Origin: Paenibacillus sp. FSL R10-2782 | GTDB lineage: Bacteria > Bacillota > Bacilli > Paenibacillales > Paenibacillaceae | Reading direction: 5' to 3' | DNA: 64,000 nt | Assembly: GCF_038592985.1 (NCBI RefSeq) | Contig: NZ_CP151951.1 | Location: forward strand, 1,665,001 to 1,729,000 | Shown here: positions 8,881-17,504 of the stretch, piece after piece | How the letters are laid out: the number at the start of each line of letters is the position of its first letter | Position numbering within the stretch: the stretch's first letter is position 1 | The notes under the pieces: model-generated | What the model was told of the DNA's origin: nothing | The model's input: the letters and a program-made list of their open reading frames with translations, nothing else | The model's database searches: none | Made by a program: the position numbers and the translations under genes

Positions 8881-9843
8881 ATGAGTTTGTACTATGAACC
8901 TATCGTGTATACGATCCCTCCTGAGGAGGAGGGAATGCTGTTGAAGACCATTTTGCAAAAACGTATGAATGTTTCACGCAAGCTGATATCCAAACTTAAG
9001 CTGACGGAACAAGGTATTATGCTGAACGGAACACGAGTGTATATCAGTGTAAAGGTACAGTCCGGGGATCGGGTGGAAATTCGTATGGAGCGCGAGCGTT
9101 CCGATGATATTTTGCCTGAACCGATTCCTTTTGACATTTTGTTTGAGGATGAGCATTTATTGGTTGTCAACAAGGCGGCGGGTATGATTGTCCATCCGAC
9201 TCACGGCCATTACACGGGAACACTGGCTAATGGGGTTGTGCATTATTGGGAGGCCAAAGGTGAGCTGTTCCGGTTTCGCCCCGTTCATCGTCTGGATCAG
9301 GAGACGACTGGCGTTCTTGTGGTGGCTAAAAATCCATATGTACACCAGCATATTTCCGAGCAAATGATTATGGGAACGGTGGATAAGCGTTACACTGCCC
9401 TAGTGCACGGTTGCCCTGATCCACAGGAAGGCAGGGTGGATGGGCCGATTGACCGTAATCCGGATGATCCACATTTGCGCATGGTGACCCCTGATGGTTA
9501 TCCGGCCCTTACACTGTATAAGCTGGAGGAAGCCTGGAATGAGGGGAGCCGCATCGGGATCAAGCTGGAATCCGGGCGTACGCACCAAATCCGGGTACAC
9601 ATGACTTCTATCGGATGTCCGTTGATTGGAGATAAAATGTACCGAAATACGCCTGCTGACGCTGCGCAACGTGAGCGTTATGATCAACTGGATGCCCAGA
9701 TGCCCCGACAGGCATTGCATGCCTCAGAGCTGTCCTTGGTGCATCCTGTGACCGGAGAGCAGTTGACGTTTTGTGCTCCTTGGCCCGACGATATGGCCCA
9801 GTTACAGGAGCTGTTAAGAAATCAAAATGGAGGGTTAACATAA
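8881..9843 (+). CDS. RluA-family RNA pseudouridine synthase
   Basis: About 320 residues with an N-terminal S4-like RNA-binding segment and the RluA catalytic motif HRLDQETTGVLVVAK, whose aspartate is the nucleophile. A second conserved block GRTHQIRVHM follows. Target uridine (23S rRNA or tRNA) is not determined. The start is ATG at 8881 or GTG at 8878: AAGGAGG lies 14 and 11 bases upstream respectively. It abuts the next gene by 2 bases. Confidence 0.88.
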   Translation: MSLYYEPIVYTIPPEEEGMLLKTILQKRMNVSRKLISKLKLTEQGIMLNGTRVYISVKVQSGDRVEIRMERERSDDILPEPIPFDILFEDEHLLVVNKAAGMIVHPTHGHYTGTLANGVVHYWEAKGELFRFRPVHRLDQETTGVLVVAKNPYVHQHISEQMIMGTVDKRYTALVHGCPDPQEGRVDGPIDRNPDDPHLRMVTPDGYPALTLYKLEEAWNEGSRIGIKLESGRTHQIRVHMTSIGCPLIGDKMYRNTPADAAQRERYDQLDAQMPRQALHASELSLVHPVTGEQLTFCAPWPDDMAQLQELLRNQNGGLT

Positions 9844-9845
9844 CG

Positions 9846-10211
9846 ATGAGCCAGTTGAAAGTATACCAGTACTCCAAATGCAGCACTTGCCGCAATGCAG
9901 TGAAATGGCTGCAAAGCAAGGGACATGAAACGGAATTGATTCCTATTTTTGAGCAAGCCCCCGGACCGGAGGAATTGACTGATTTAATCAGCAAAAGTGG
10001 ACTGGAGCTGAAAAAGTTTTTCAATACGAGCGGTGAGGTATATAAGGAGCTAAAGCTGAAGGACAAGCTGGCAGACATGAGCCGTGAAGAGCAAATCTCG
10101 CTTTTATCCTCGAATGGGAGATTGATCAAGCGCCCGATTGTAACAGACGGGAACAAAGTAACGGTAGGCTTCAAAGAGGAAACATTTGATGAAGCATGGG
10201 GCGCTCAATAA
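9846..10211 (+). CDS. ArsC/Spx/MgsR-family thioredoxin-fold protein
   Basis: 121 residues with a CSTC redox pair near residue 12 and the family block RPIVTDGNKVTVGF near the C-terminus. It resembles YusI-type ArsC-like proteins rather than a true arsenate reductase: no ars genes are nearby, and the length and CxxC pair fit the Spx-like group. SD GGAGGG lies upstream of ATG 9846, so the longer frame starting within the pseudouridine synthase gene is not used. Confidence 0.82.
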   Translation: MSQLKVYQYSKCSTCRNAVKWLQSKGHETELIPIFEQAPGPEELTDLISKSGLELKKFFNTSGEVYKELKLKDKLADMSREEQISLLSSNGRLIKRPIVTDGNKVTVGFKEETFDEAWGAQ

Positions 10212-10286
10212 CGTCCAATTCGGCTCCGCGATATGTTATACTGTTGGGGTTAAATAATAATATCATGAATGGGAGCAATACAATCT

Positions 10287-11183
10287 GTGACACAACGTAA
10301 AGAACAATCCATAATGCTGGTTGACGGCATGGCTCTGTTATTCCGCGCTTATTATGCAACTGCTGCAAACGGTTATATAAGGCGTACAAAGGCCGGGGTG
10401 CCAACGAACGCAATATATGGTTTTATTCGATATTTTTGGGATGCGGTACAAACATATAATCCAACGCATGTCGTATGCTGCTGGGATATGGGAGGAACGA
10501 CGTTCCGCGGGGAGCATTTTGCTGCGTACAAGGGAAATCGCGCTGACGCGCCGGATGATTTGATTCCTCAATTTACATTGATCCGTGAAGTGACGGACAG
10601 CCTTGGCATCCCTAACATTGGAGCGACAGGCTTTGAAGCGGATGATTGCATCGGTACGCTGGCACGCCACTATACGCAGAATGAGGACATGGATGTAATG
10701 ATTCTCTCCGGAGATCATGATTTACTCCAATTGGTGGATGAGCGGACACGGGTTATTATTATGAAAAAAGGTCACGGCAATTATATGGTGTATACCCCGG
10801 AAACGCTGCTGTCCGAAAAAGGACTCAAACCCCGCCAAGTTGTGGACCTCAAGGGCCTGATGGGGGATGCAAGCGACAATTACCCGGGAGTACGGGGAAT
10901 TGGTGAAAAGACGGCACTCAAGCTGGTACAGGAATATGACTCCATTGAAGGTATTCTGGAGAATCTGGATCAATTGACGCCAGCAGTGCGCAAAAAGATC
11001 GAGAGTGATCTGGATATGCTGCATTTGTCACGTAAGCTGGCAGAAATTCACTGTGGTGTACCTGTAGTATGCGCACTGGACAGCTGTCTGTTGACGCTGG
11101 ATCATGTGCAAATTGTAGACAAGTTTGAGGAGCTTGAAATGAAAAGCTTGTGTACGTTAATGGGTGTGGCAACTGGATCATAA
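10287..11183 (+). CDS. 5'-3' exonuclease (Pol I N-terminal-like, FEN fold)
   Basis: About 298 residues with the flap-endonuclease layout of a stand-alone Pol I 5' nuclease (B. subtilis YpcP type): LVDGMALLFRAYYA, the metal-binding acidic cluster GFEADDCIGTLA and LSGDHDLLQLV, then the helix-hairpin-helix GDASDNYPGVRGIGEKTA. GTG 10287 has GGGAG 11 bases upstream; ATG at 10269 in the same frame has no good SD. Likely removes RNA primers or flaps. Confidence 0.88.
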   Translation: MTQRKEQSIMLVDGMALLFRAYYATAANGYIRRTKAGVPTNAIYGFIRYFWDAVQTYNPTHVVCCWDMGGTTFRGEHFAAYKGNRADAPDDLIPQFTLIREVTDSLGIPNIGATGFEADDCIGTLARHYTQNEDMDVMILSGDHDLLQLVDERTRVIIMKKGHGNYMVYTPETLLSEKGLKPRQVVDLKGLMGDASDNYPGVRGIGEKTALKLVQEYDSIEGILENLDQLTPAVRKKIESDLDMLHLSRKLAEIHCGVPVVCALDSCLLTLDHVQIVDKFEELEMKSLCTLMGVATGS

Positions 11184-11412
11184 CGAAGCCAGCTTGGCTT
11201 CACAAGTACAACTCGGAGCTGGCATTACACATATGAGGATGCTGGCGCTTAGTGCGTTAGTGTCCTTTTTTATGCACAGTTATGTTAAGGGAGATATATA
11301 TTCTTGTGAAGGATTATATACAATTGCGATCAGGGGATTGACCTTGGACACATTTCAGGCGAATATAGGGTAGAGAGAACCGGATCATGACTGAGAGGGG
11401 ACAACAGCAGCT

Positions 11413-12291
11413 ATGACAGTATTGGGAGCAATTGAGGCAGGCGGTACCAAATTTGTATGTGGAATTGGCAACGAACAGGGAGAGGTGCTGGAACGCGCGA
11501 GCTTTCCTACAGTCACGCCAGCAGAAACGATGGCGAATGTCGTTGCATTTTTTGAAGGGAAGGGTATAGAAGCGCTGGGCGTAGGGTCGTTTGGGCCGAT
11601 TGATCCTATCGAAGGCAGTAATACATATGGCTATATTACAACAACGCCAAAGCCGCATTGGGGCAATTATAACCTGATCGGCAAGCTGAAAGAGCATTTT
11701 GATGTACCTATGGGATTTGACACGGATGTGAACGGCGCAGCACTGGGTGAATCCATCTGGGGGGCGGCCAAGGGACTGGACAGCTGTCTCTATATTACGA
11801 TAGGTACAGGCATTGGAGCGGGTGCTCTGGTCGGTGGGAAGCTGATTCATGGATTATCCCATCCTGAAATGGGCCACATCCTGGTGCGTCGTCATCCAGA
11901 AGATACTTATGAAGGGACATGTCCTTATCACGGAGATTGTGTGGAAGGATTGGCAGCAGGTCCTGCGCTTGAAAAAAGATGGAAGGTCAAAGGACATGAG
12001 CTTTCTGTGGATCATCCGGCTTGGGAGATGGAAGTTTATTATCTGGCACAGGCTTTGATGAGCTATGTATTGATTCTTTCACCGCAAAAAATTATTATGG
12101 GCGGCGGAGTGATGAAGCAGGAGCAACTGTTCCCACTCGTTCGCGCCGAGCTTCAAAAACTGTTGAACGGATACGTACAGCATCCGAGTCTGACTACAGA
12201 AATTGATCAATATATCGTGGCCCCAGGCTTGGGAGACAATGCCGGATTGTGCGGTGCTCTTGCCTTGGCAAAGGAAAAGTTGAACAAATGA
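11413..12291 (+). CDS. ROK-family fructokinase
   Basis: 292 residues: N-terminal phosphate loop GAIEAGGTKFVCGIGN, catalytic region GFDTDVNGAALGE with the aspartate base, and the ROK zinc site around HPEMGH and GTCPYHGDCVEG. The sequence layout matches GmuE/YdhR/ScrK fructokinases, which phosphorylate fructose at C6 with ATP. No sugar transporter or hydrolase is beside it, so its pathway partner is elsewhere. Confidence 0.85.
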   Translation: MTVLGAIEAGGTKFVCGIGNEQGEVLERASFPTVTPAETMANVVAFFEGKGIEALGVGSFGPIDPIEGSNTYGYITTTPKPHWGNYNLIGKLKEHFDVPMGFDTDVNGAALGESIWGAAKGLDSCLYITIGTGIGAGALVGGKLIHGLSHPEMGHILVRRHPEDTYEGTCPYHGDCVEGLAAGPALEKRWKVKGHELSVDHPAWEMEVYYLAQALMSYVLILSPQKIIMGGGVMKQEQLFPLVRAELQKLLNGYVQHPSLTTEIDQYIVAPGLGDNAGLCGALALAKEKLNK

Positions 12292-12301
12292 TAATTTTGG
12301 G

Positions 12302-12330
12302 TTGACGGCGATCCGAGGTACGGTTATCAT
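12302..12330 (+). promoter_or_regulatory. Sigma-A-type promoter, upstream of a terminator
   Basis: TTGACG, 17-base spacer, TATCAT. It lies 11 bases after the fructokinase stop and about 30 bases before a strong hairpin, so transcripts from it would meet that hairpin before reaching the HRDC gene. Confidence 0.55.
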
Positions 12331-12362
12331 ATAGGCAACAGTATAGTACGGCTCAAAAAGGG

Positions 12363-12404
12363 AAGCACCTTTCTTGCGAATACGCGGGATAGGTGCTTTT
12401 TTTG
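12363..12404 (+). terminator. Terminator or attenuator before the HRDC gene
   Basis: AAGCACCT / AGGTGCTT stem with a 20-base loop and TTTTTTT. It ends fructokinase transcripts and, given the promoter just upstream, may also attenuate the next gene. Confidence 0.75.
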
Positions 12405-12457
12405 CGTTTGGCGTTGTACCGGACTGTAACCCAATTATAAGCATGGAGGAAAAAAGC

Positions 12458-13471
12458 ATGGAAATCGTATTTTTAAACCGCTTGTCCAAACGGAATGAAC
12501 AGGGCCATGAGGTATTTGCCCAGGTATGGATTGGACAACATGATGGGGTATGGAGTGCAGGGTGGAGCACACAACACAGCTTGGATGAAAGTACAGATGA
12601 TCTTTGGTATGAGGGCAGCTTATGGCAGGAGCTGCTGCATGTATACCGCCATGAGCTGGCGCTGAAGATGGCAGAGGGCTACAGGCCCTTAATCCATGGT
12701 GTTTTCCATGAACAGGAAGGGTCAGGGGCAGCAGGGCGTGGACAAACATTACAAAAGCTGTATTGCTATAGTGATTTGTTTCCACGTGATGATGTGTATG
12801 AGCAATTGACGATGTGGAGGCGGCAAAAGGCTGCTGCTGAGCGGAAGGCACCTTATTTTATTGCCACCAATCGTCTGCTTCGGTTGATTAGCGTCTATCT
12901 TCCCCATACCGAGGAGGAGTTGCTGGAGCTACCAGGGATGGGGCAAGGTAAAATATCTCAATATGGGCCAGAACTGCTGGCTATTACGACACAAAATGAC
13001 CGGACTACGCCATTTCCGCTAAATTGGGTAACAGAGACGCTGGATGAGGAAGTTTTCTTATCATGGCTGTACAAGCAAAAAGAGACCCAGTATAAGCAGG
13101 AACTGAATAAATTCAGTCTGACAAAAACCATTATTGAAAGTATTTCAGATGGTCTTACATTGGAGCATATTGGACAGAAGGTGGGGTTACATCGTAGAGA
13201 AATGATTGAAGCAGTGGAGCATTTGGATAGAGATGGAATCGATATGGAAAAGCTGATCCGTCAGGAATTGGTAAACGTATCTGAGGAAGAGCAGACGGCA
13301 ATCTGGTCTGCGTATGAAGAATTGGGGGATACGTTGCTCAAGCCCGTCATGCTGCGGGTATATGGTGAGGAACAGGCCACGGAAACGGGGCTGGATCAAG
13401 TTTATGAGCGGCTGCGTCTGATTCGTATCCGTTTTCGTCATCAGGTGGCATCAGATCGGCATGCGGGATAA
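12458..13471 (+). CDS. HRDC domain protein
   Basis: 337 residues. The middle holds an HRDC domain (about residues 128-185: RKAPYFIATNRLLRLISVYLP, then the LPGMGQGKISQYG turn), the nucleic-acid-binding module found after RecQ-type helicases and in RNase D. The C-terminal third looks like a helix-turn-helix region (LEHIGQKVGLHRREMIEAVEHL), similar to the RQC/HTH_40 tail of RecQ, but no helicase motor is present. ATG 12458 has GGAGGA 7 bases upstream. The role is unknown; nucleic-acid binding is inferred. Confidence 0.8.
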   Translation: MEIVFLNRLSKRNEQGHEVFAQVWIGQHDGVWSAGWSTQHSLDESTDDLWYEGSLWQELLHVYRHELALKMAEGYRPLIHGVFHEQEGSGAAGRGQTLQKLYCYSDLFPRDDVYEQLTMWRRQKAAAERKAPYFIATNRLLRLISVYLPHTEEELLELPGMGQGKISQYGPELLAITTQNDRTTPFPLNWVTETLDEEVFLSWLYKQKETQYKQELNKFSLTKTIIESISDGLTLEHIGQKVGLHRREMIEAVEHLDRDGIDMEKLIRQELVNVSEEEQTAIWSAYEELGDTLLKPVMLRVYGEEQATETGLDQVYERLRLIRIRFRHQVASDRHAG

Positions 13472-13503
13472 CCTAGTGCAGATATAAAAAACTGCACCAA
13501 AAA

Positions 13504-13548
13504 AGCAGCAGCTATATCCTGTGAGGATACGCTGCTGCTGATTCTTTT
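13504..13548. terminator. Terminator between convergent HRDC and corA genes
   Basis: AGCAGCAGC / GCTGCTGCT outer stem with an inner TATCC / GGATA stem, T-rich on the right and A-rich on the left. Confidence 0.75.
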
Positions 13549-14483
13549 CAAACCCAATCCTTCTTGCGGAAAATACAGAACATGCTGACACCCAGCGCCA
13601 CCATAATACCAATGACGACAAAATAACCATAACGTGTATGAAGCTCAGGCATATTATCAAAGTTCATACCATAAATTCCGGTAATAACAGTCAACGGCAT
13701 AAACACGGTTGTAATCGCTGTAAACACGCGCATGATTTCATTCGCACGGTTAGCGATACTGGATTGATAAGCTTCTCGAAGGTTACCCATTAAATCGCGG
13801 TAAGTTTCGAAAGTCTCCGAAATTTTCACGGCATTTTCATAAATGTCGCTAAAATATTTTTGTAATTGATCGTCGATCAGCCGTAAATCCCGTTTGTTCA
13901 ACGTATTGATGACTTCTTTTTGTGGACCAAGCACTTTTTTCAGCCACAGAATCTCACTGCGTAAGCCAATAATTTCATTCAAATGCGATTTTTTCGTATG
14001 CATCAGAATGTCTTCTTCCAGCTTTTCAATGCGAACCTCAATCCGGTCACCAACCAGAAAATAGTTGTCAACGATCAAGTCGATCAACAGATACATAAAA
14101 CGGTCAGGCTGGCTGACCTCCTGCTCCCACAGCATAGGCTTGAGGGTGCGCAGCTCATTGATTTTCTGCTTCGTCACCGTAATGATAAAATGGCGGCCCA
14201 GGAAAATGTTCAAAGCACGTAAAAATATTTCTTCATCATCAAAACGAATACTGTTTACAACGATAAAATAATGGCTCTCGTAAATTTCAATCTTCGGACG
14301 CTGCTCTTCTTCACTCAAACAGTCCTCTACCGCGAGATCATGCATGGAGAACAAAGGCTGGAGCACTGCCAGATCATCAACATCGGCATCAATCCAATAA
14401 AAGCCTTCTGCTGGCGGAGTAAGCGCCATTTCAATTTCTTCGACAGGGGTAAAAACCCCGTTGTTTACCAAACGGATTTTCAT
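13548..14483 (-). CDS. corA: CorA-family magnesium/divalent cation transporter
   Basis: About 311 residues: a long cytoplasmic N-domain, then two C-terminal membrane helices with the selectivity motif YGMNFDNMPEL between them. CorA pentamers carry Mg2+ (also Co2+, Ni2+) into the cell. ATG 14483 has AAGGAG 8 bases upstream, better than the GTG three codons earlier. The gene has its own consensus promoter and a leader of about 310 bases with alternative helices over the SD, listed separately. Confidence 0.93.
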   Translation of the reverse strand: MKIRLVNNGVFTPVEEIEMALTPPAEGFYWIDADVDDLAVLQPLFSMHDLAVEDCLSEEEQRPKIEIYESHYFIVVNSIRFDDEEIFLRALNIFLGRHFIITVTKQKINELRTLKPMLWEQEVSQPDRFMYLLIDLIVDNYFLVGDRIEVRIEKLEEDILMHTKKSHLNEIIGLRSEILWLKKVLGPQKEVINTLNKRDLRLIDDQLQKYFSDIYENAVKISETFETYRDLMGNLREAYQSSIANRANEIMRVFTAITTVFMPLTVITGIYGMNFDNMPELHTRYGYFVVIGIMVALGVSMFCIFRKKDWV

Positions 14484-14799
14484 ATATGTCACTCCTTATG
14501 CTCCGTCGTAACGGAAAATACATGTACCTAAAAGCATAAGGAATGGACTCAGTTAGCTGGAGCGGGTAAGCGGCATCCCCATCAAAAGCCAGAGGCTTTT
14601 GGAGCATGCAGAGCCTGGCGTCCCGTCTTTCGGCAAGCTGAAGTCATTCCTATGCTGTTGTTCAGGGATCGCCGCCTATTCGGACTCGGGTCGCCTTCCA
14701 TTCCGGATTCACCTCACACATGTTCTTTTTTAGGTTGCCACAGTATCACAGAAAGCACTCTAAATCTGCACCACTGCTTTATATTTTCGCCTATAGCAC
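14484..14799 (-). promoter_or_regulatory. Structured corA leader with alternative SD-sequestering helices (riboswitch-like)
   Basis: On the minus strand, bases 14544-14533 (ATTCCTTATGCT) can pair with 14502-14491 (AGCATAAGGAGT), burying the corA SD in a 12-bp helix. The same segment instead can pair with 14656-14645 (AGCATAGGAATG), extended through CAG/CTG pairs, which would free the SD. Between the two arms of the long helix lie about 80 bases that also fold (AAAAGCC / GGCTTTT). It does not match the M-box words I know for Mg2+ sensors. Weak words (GGTGAATCC, CAGCTAACT) recall the c-di-AMP riboswitch but the spacing does not fit. Confidence 0.65.
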
Positions 14800-14805
14800 T
14801 TGTAT

Positions 14806-14834
14806 AGTATAACGCTCGGCCTACAGCCTTTCAA
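14806..14834 (-). promoter_or_regulatory. Sigma-A promoter for corA
   Basis: On the minus strand TTGAAA, exactly 17 bases, TATACT. It predicts a start near 14799 and thus a leader of about 315 bases before the corA ATG. Confidence 0.75.
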
Positions 14835-14959
14835 GCGCAAAATCATGGGCTAAATCAATAGGAGTGACAAGAGCTTCGGCGATGGGATAATGTATGATTT
14901 AACATATGGAAAAGTAAACCGAAATGTGAATGCAGGGGTGAAAAATTACAAGTCCCATC

Positions 14960-14988
14960 TTGACGAAGCCCATCGGATGCATTAAAGT
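14960..14988 (+). promoter_or_regulatory. Sigma-A promoter of the met operon
   Basis: TTGACG, 17 bases, TAAAGT, about 45 bases before the SAM riboswitch. Confidence 0.65.
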
Positions 14989-15031
14989 GAACAACAAGAA
15001 CTTTTTATGAACCCAAATTGAATATAGCGAA

Positions 15032-15158
15032 ATCTTATCAAGAGCAGGTGGAGGGACTAGCCCGATGATACCCGGCAACCGGCGATTTTAATCGCACGGT
15101 GCTAATTCTTGCAGGACGCGCGCTTTTTACAAAGAGCGATGCCCTGACAGATGAGAGA
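15032..15158 (+). promoter_or_regulatory. SAM-I (S-box) riboswitch
   Basis: Shows the S-box core in order: CTTATCAAGAG, GGTGGAGGGACTAGCCC, GATACCCGGCAACC, a variable arm, GGTGCTAATTC, GATGCCCTGACAGATGAG. The ends pair (CTTATC with GATGAG) to form P1. SAM binding should favour the downstream terminator and shut off metA-metI-metC. Confidence 0.95.
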
Positions 15159-15179
15159 GGCGCATATGGATACAAATAT

Positions 15180-15210
15180 GACCTTTCTCGTAACCGAGGA
15201 AGGTCTTTTT
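15180..15210 (+). terminator. Riboswitch-controlled terminator
   Basis: GACCTTTCTCG TAAC CGAGGAAGGTC then TTTTT, placed between the SAM aptamer and metA as the expression platform. Confidence 0.9.
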
Positions 15211-15277
15211 ATTATATGCCCGGCATCTCAACATGACGATTTTCGCAAAAACTTCACCGAACAAGGAGTGAGTTTAC

Positions 15278-16195
15278 ATGCCGATTAAAATTCCGGATAC
15301 ACTACCTGCCAAGGAAGTGCTGGAGGGCGAAAATATTTTCGTAATGGATGAAAGCCTGGCCTATCATCAGGATATTCGTCCGTTGCGCATCGCCATTTTG
15401 AATTTGATGCCTACCAAAGAGACAACGGAAACCCAACTGCTGCGCCTGGTCGGCAATACCCCGCTTCAAGTGGACGTTACGCTGGTGCACATGAAGTCGC
15501 ATGTATCTAAAAATACATCGCAGGAATATTTGAACATGTTTTATAAAACCTTTGATGAGATCAGAAACAGCCGTTTTGACGGTATGGTTATTACGGGAGC
15601 ACCCGTTGAACAGCTTGAGTTTGAAGATGTGAACTACTGGGAGGAAATCCGGCAAATTTTTGAATGGACGAAAACGAATGTAACTTCCACCATGCATATC
15701 TGTTGGGCCTCACAGGCGGGTCTGTACCATCATTTCGGCGTTCCTAAATACGGACTTGATTACAAATGTTTTGGCGTGTTTTCACATAGCGTTATTAAAC
15801 CTAAAGTGAAGCTGCTACGCGGTTTTGATGAATTGTTTTATGCACCTCATTCCCGGCATACAGAGGTTCGGCGCGAAGATATCGAGCATATCCATGAACT
15901 GGAGCTTTTATCCGAATCTGAGGAAGCCGGAGTGTATCTGGTTGCTACGCGTGATGGCAAACAAATCTTTGTAACCGGACATTCCGAATACGATCCACTT
16001 TCCCTGAAATGGGAATATGATCGTGATGTCGCCAAAGGGATGGATATTGAAGTACCGAAAAATTATTTTCCCAACAATGACCCTGAGCGTACACCGCCCT
16101 CAACCTGGCGTGCGCATGCCAATTTATTATTTTCAAATTGGCTCAACTACTATGTATACCAAGAAACCCCTTTTGATATCGGGCCCCAGATTTAA
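15278..16195 (+). CDS. metA: Homoserine O-acetyltransferase (MetA family)
   Basis: 305 residues of the MetA/HTS family. The acyl-accepting cysteine is Cys142 (HICWASQA) and GHSEYD near residue 234 supplies the catalytic His and Glu. Residue 111 is Glu (GAPVEQLEF); in Bacillus cereus MetA a glutamate here selects acetyl-CoA over succinyl-CoA, so an acetyltransferase is inferred despite the usual succinyltransferase label. First gene of a SAM-riboswitch operon; SD AAGGAGTGAG is good. Confidence 0.93.
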   Translation: MPIKIPDTLPAKEVLEGENIFVMDESLAYHQDIRPLRIAILNLMPTKETTETQLLRLVGNTPLQVDVTLVHMKSHVSKNTSQEYLNMFYKTFDEIRNSRFDGMVITGAPVEQLEFEDVNYWEEIRQIFEWTKTNVTSTMHICWASQAGLYHHFGVPKYGLDYKCFGVFSHSVIKPKVKLLRGFDELFYAPHSRHTEVRREDIEHIHELELLSESEEAGVYLVATRDGKQIFVTGHSEYDPLSLKWEYDRDVAKGMDIEVPKNYFPNNDPERTPPSTWRAHANLLFSNWLNYYVYQETPFDIGPQI

Positions 16196-16319
16196 AATGG
16201 GGCTTAACGTTTATCTCTACGCAGTACCACCTTGCAGCAGCGCAGCAGTATAGATATGATAATCCAATTTTGCAGCATATGTTATAGCACCTATTGTGGA
16301 AATGAACAGGAGGATTCAT

Positions 16320-17504
16320 ATGAGTGAGAAACAGTGGAAAATTGAAAGCAGATTGGCACAAATTGGTTCAATTGAAGAGCCGGTAACCGGAGCGGTGAAT
16401 TTTCCGATTTATCAATCTACGGCGTTTCGCCATCCCCGTTTGGGTCAAAGCACAGGATTTGATTACATTCGGACGATCAATCCGACACGCAAGGTGCTGG
16501 AGGAGGCGTCCGCTACACTGGAATCCGGTGATGCAGGCTTTGCATGCAGTTCAGGTATGGCGGCGCTGCAAACGGTATTTGCCCTGTTTGGACAAGGAGA
16601 TCATCTAATTGTATCGCTGGATCTGTATGGAGGCACGTATCGTTTGCTGGAACGTATTTTATCCAGATTCGGCGTGACAGCGAGCTATGTGGATACGAAC
16701 GATCTTGAAGCCATCGAGCAGTCATGTCGACCAAATACCAAAGCGGTATTCATTGAAACGCCTACGAATCCATTAATGATGATTACGGATATTCGGGCTG
16801 TAGCCGAATGGGCGTCACAACGTCAGTTGCTTACCATTGTAGATAATACCCTGTTAACGCCGTATTTCCAGCGTCCTTTGGAGCTGGGTGCCGATATTGT
16901 GGTACATAGCGCAACCAAGTATCTGGGCGGACACAATGATGTGCTGGCAGGCTTGATCGTATCTAAGGGTAAGGAGCTATCAGCCGAGATTTCCTTCCTT
17001 CATAATTCCATTGGTGCTGTACTTTCTCCGAGTGATAGCTACCAGTTGATGAAGGGCATGAAAACATTGGCGCTGCGTATGGATCGGCATGAGCATAATG
17101 CGACGGTGCTGGCCAATTATCTGCTGACGCATCCGGCGGTGACTGAGGTGTTTTATCCGGGGCTTGAGGGTCATCCTGGTCGTGAAATTCAAAATAAACA
17201 ATCCAGCGGCAACACAGGTATTTTTTCTTTTAAAGTAAAAGATGCCCGTTATGTGGAGCCATTGCTTCGAAACATTAAGCTTATTGCTTTTGCAGAAAGT
17301 CTGGGCGGTGTGGAATCGTTAATGACTTATCCTGCTGTGCAGACACATGCCGATATACCGGCTGAGATTCGGGATGCAGTGGGAGTAGATGATCGGTTGC
17401 TGCGCTTCTCCGTCGGCATTGAACATACGGATGATTTAATTGAAGATTTGCGTTCAGCGTTGGAGGCGGCACGTCAGGAAATCGAAGGAGGACAACAGCA
17501 ATGA
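16320..17504 (+). CDS. metI: Cystathionine gamma-synthase / O-acetylhomoserine thiolyase
   Basis: 394 residues of the Cys/Met PLP-enzyme family: YGGTYRL block, ETPTNP motif and the PLP lysine in HSATKYLGGH. Together with metA upstream and metC overlapping downstream it makes the MetI-MetC transsulfuration pair of B. subtilis, which converts O-acetylhomoserine plus cysteine (or sulfide) to cystathionine (or homocysteine). The ATG at 16320 has AGGAGG 7 bases upstream; the longer frame from 16296 lacks an SD. Controlled by the SAM riboswitch. Confidence 0.9.
   Translation: MSEKQWKIESRLAQIGSIEEPVTGAVNFPIYQSTAFRHPRLGQSTGFDYIRTINPTRKVLEEASATLESGDAGFACSSGMAALQTVFALFGQGDHLIVSLDLYGGTYRLLERILSRFGVTASYVDTNDLEAIEQSCRPNTKAVFIETPTNPLMMITDIRAVAEWASQRQLLTIVDNTLLTPYFQRPLELGADIVVHSATKYLGGHNDVLAGLIVSKGKELSAEISFLHNSIGAVLSPSDSYQLMKGMKTLALRMDRHEHNATVLANYLLTHPAVTEVFYPGLEGHPGREIQNKQSSGNTGIFSFKVKDARYVEPLLRNIKLIAFAESLGGVESLMTYPAVQTHADIPAEIRDAVGVDDRLLRFSVGIEHTDDLIEDLRSALEAARQEIEGGQQQ

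Noticed and set aside
11164..11373. 69-codon frame between the exonuclease and fructokinase genes
   Set aside because: Starts inside the exonuclease gene, no SD, no similarity.
14530..14745. M-box (ykoK) Mg2+ riboswitch before corA
   Set aside because: The leader has riboswitch-like structure, but the conserved M-box words (such as TTAGGTGAGGCTCC and the GACGCCAATGGGTCAACAG core) are not present, so I do not name the class.
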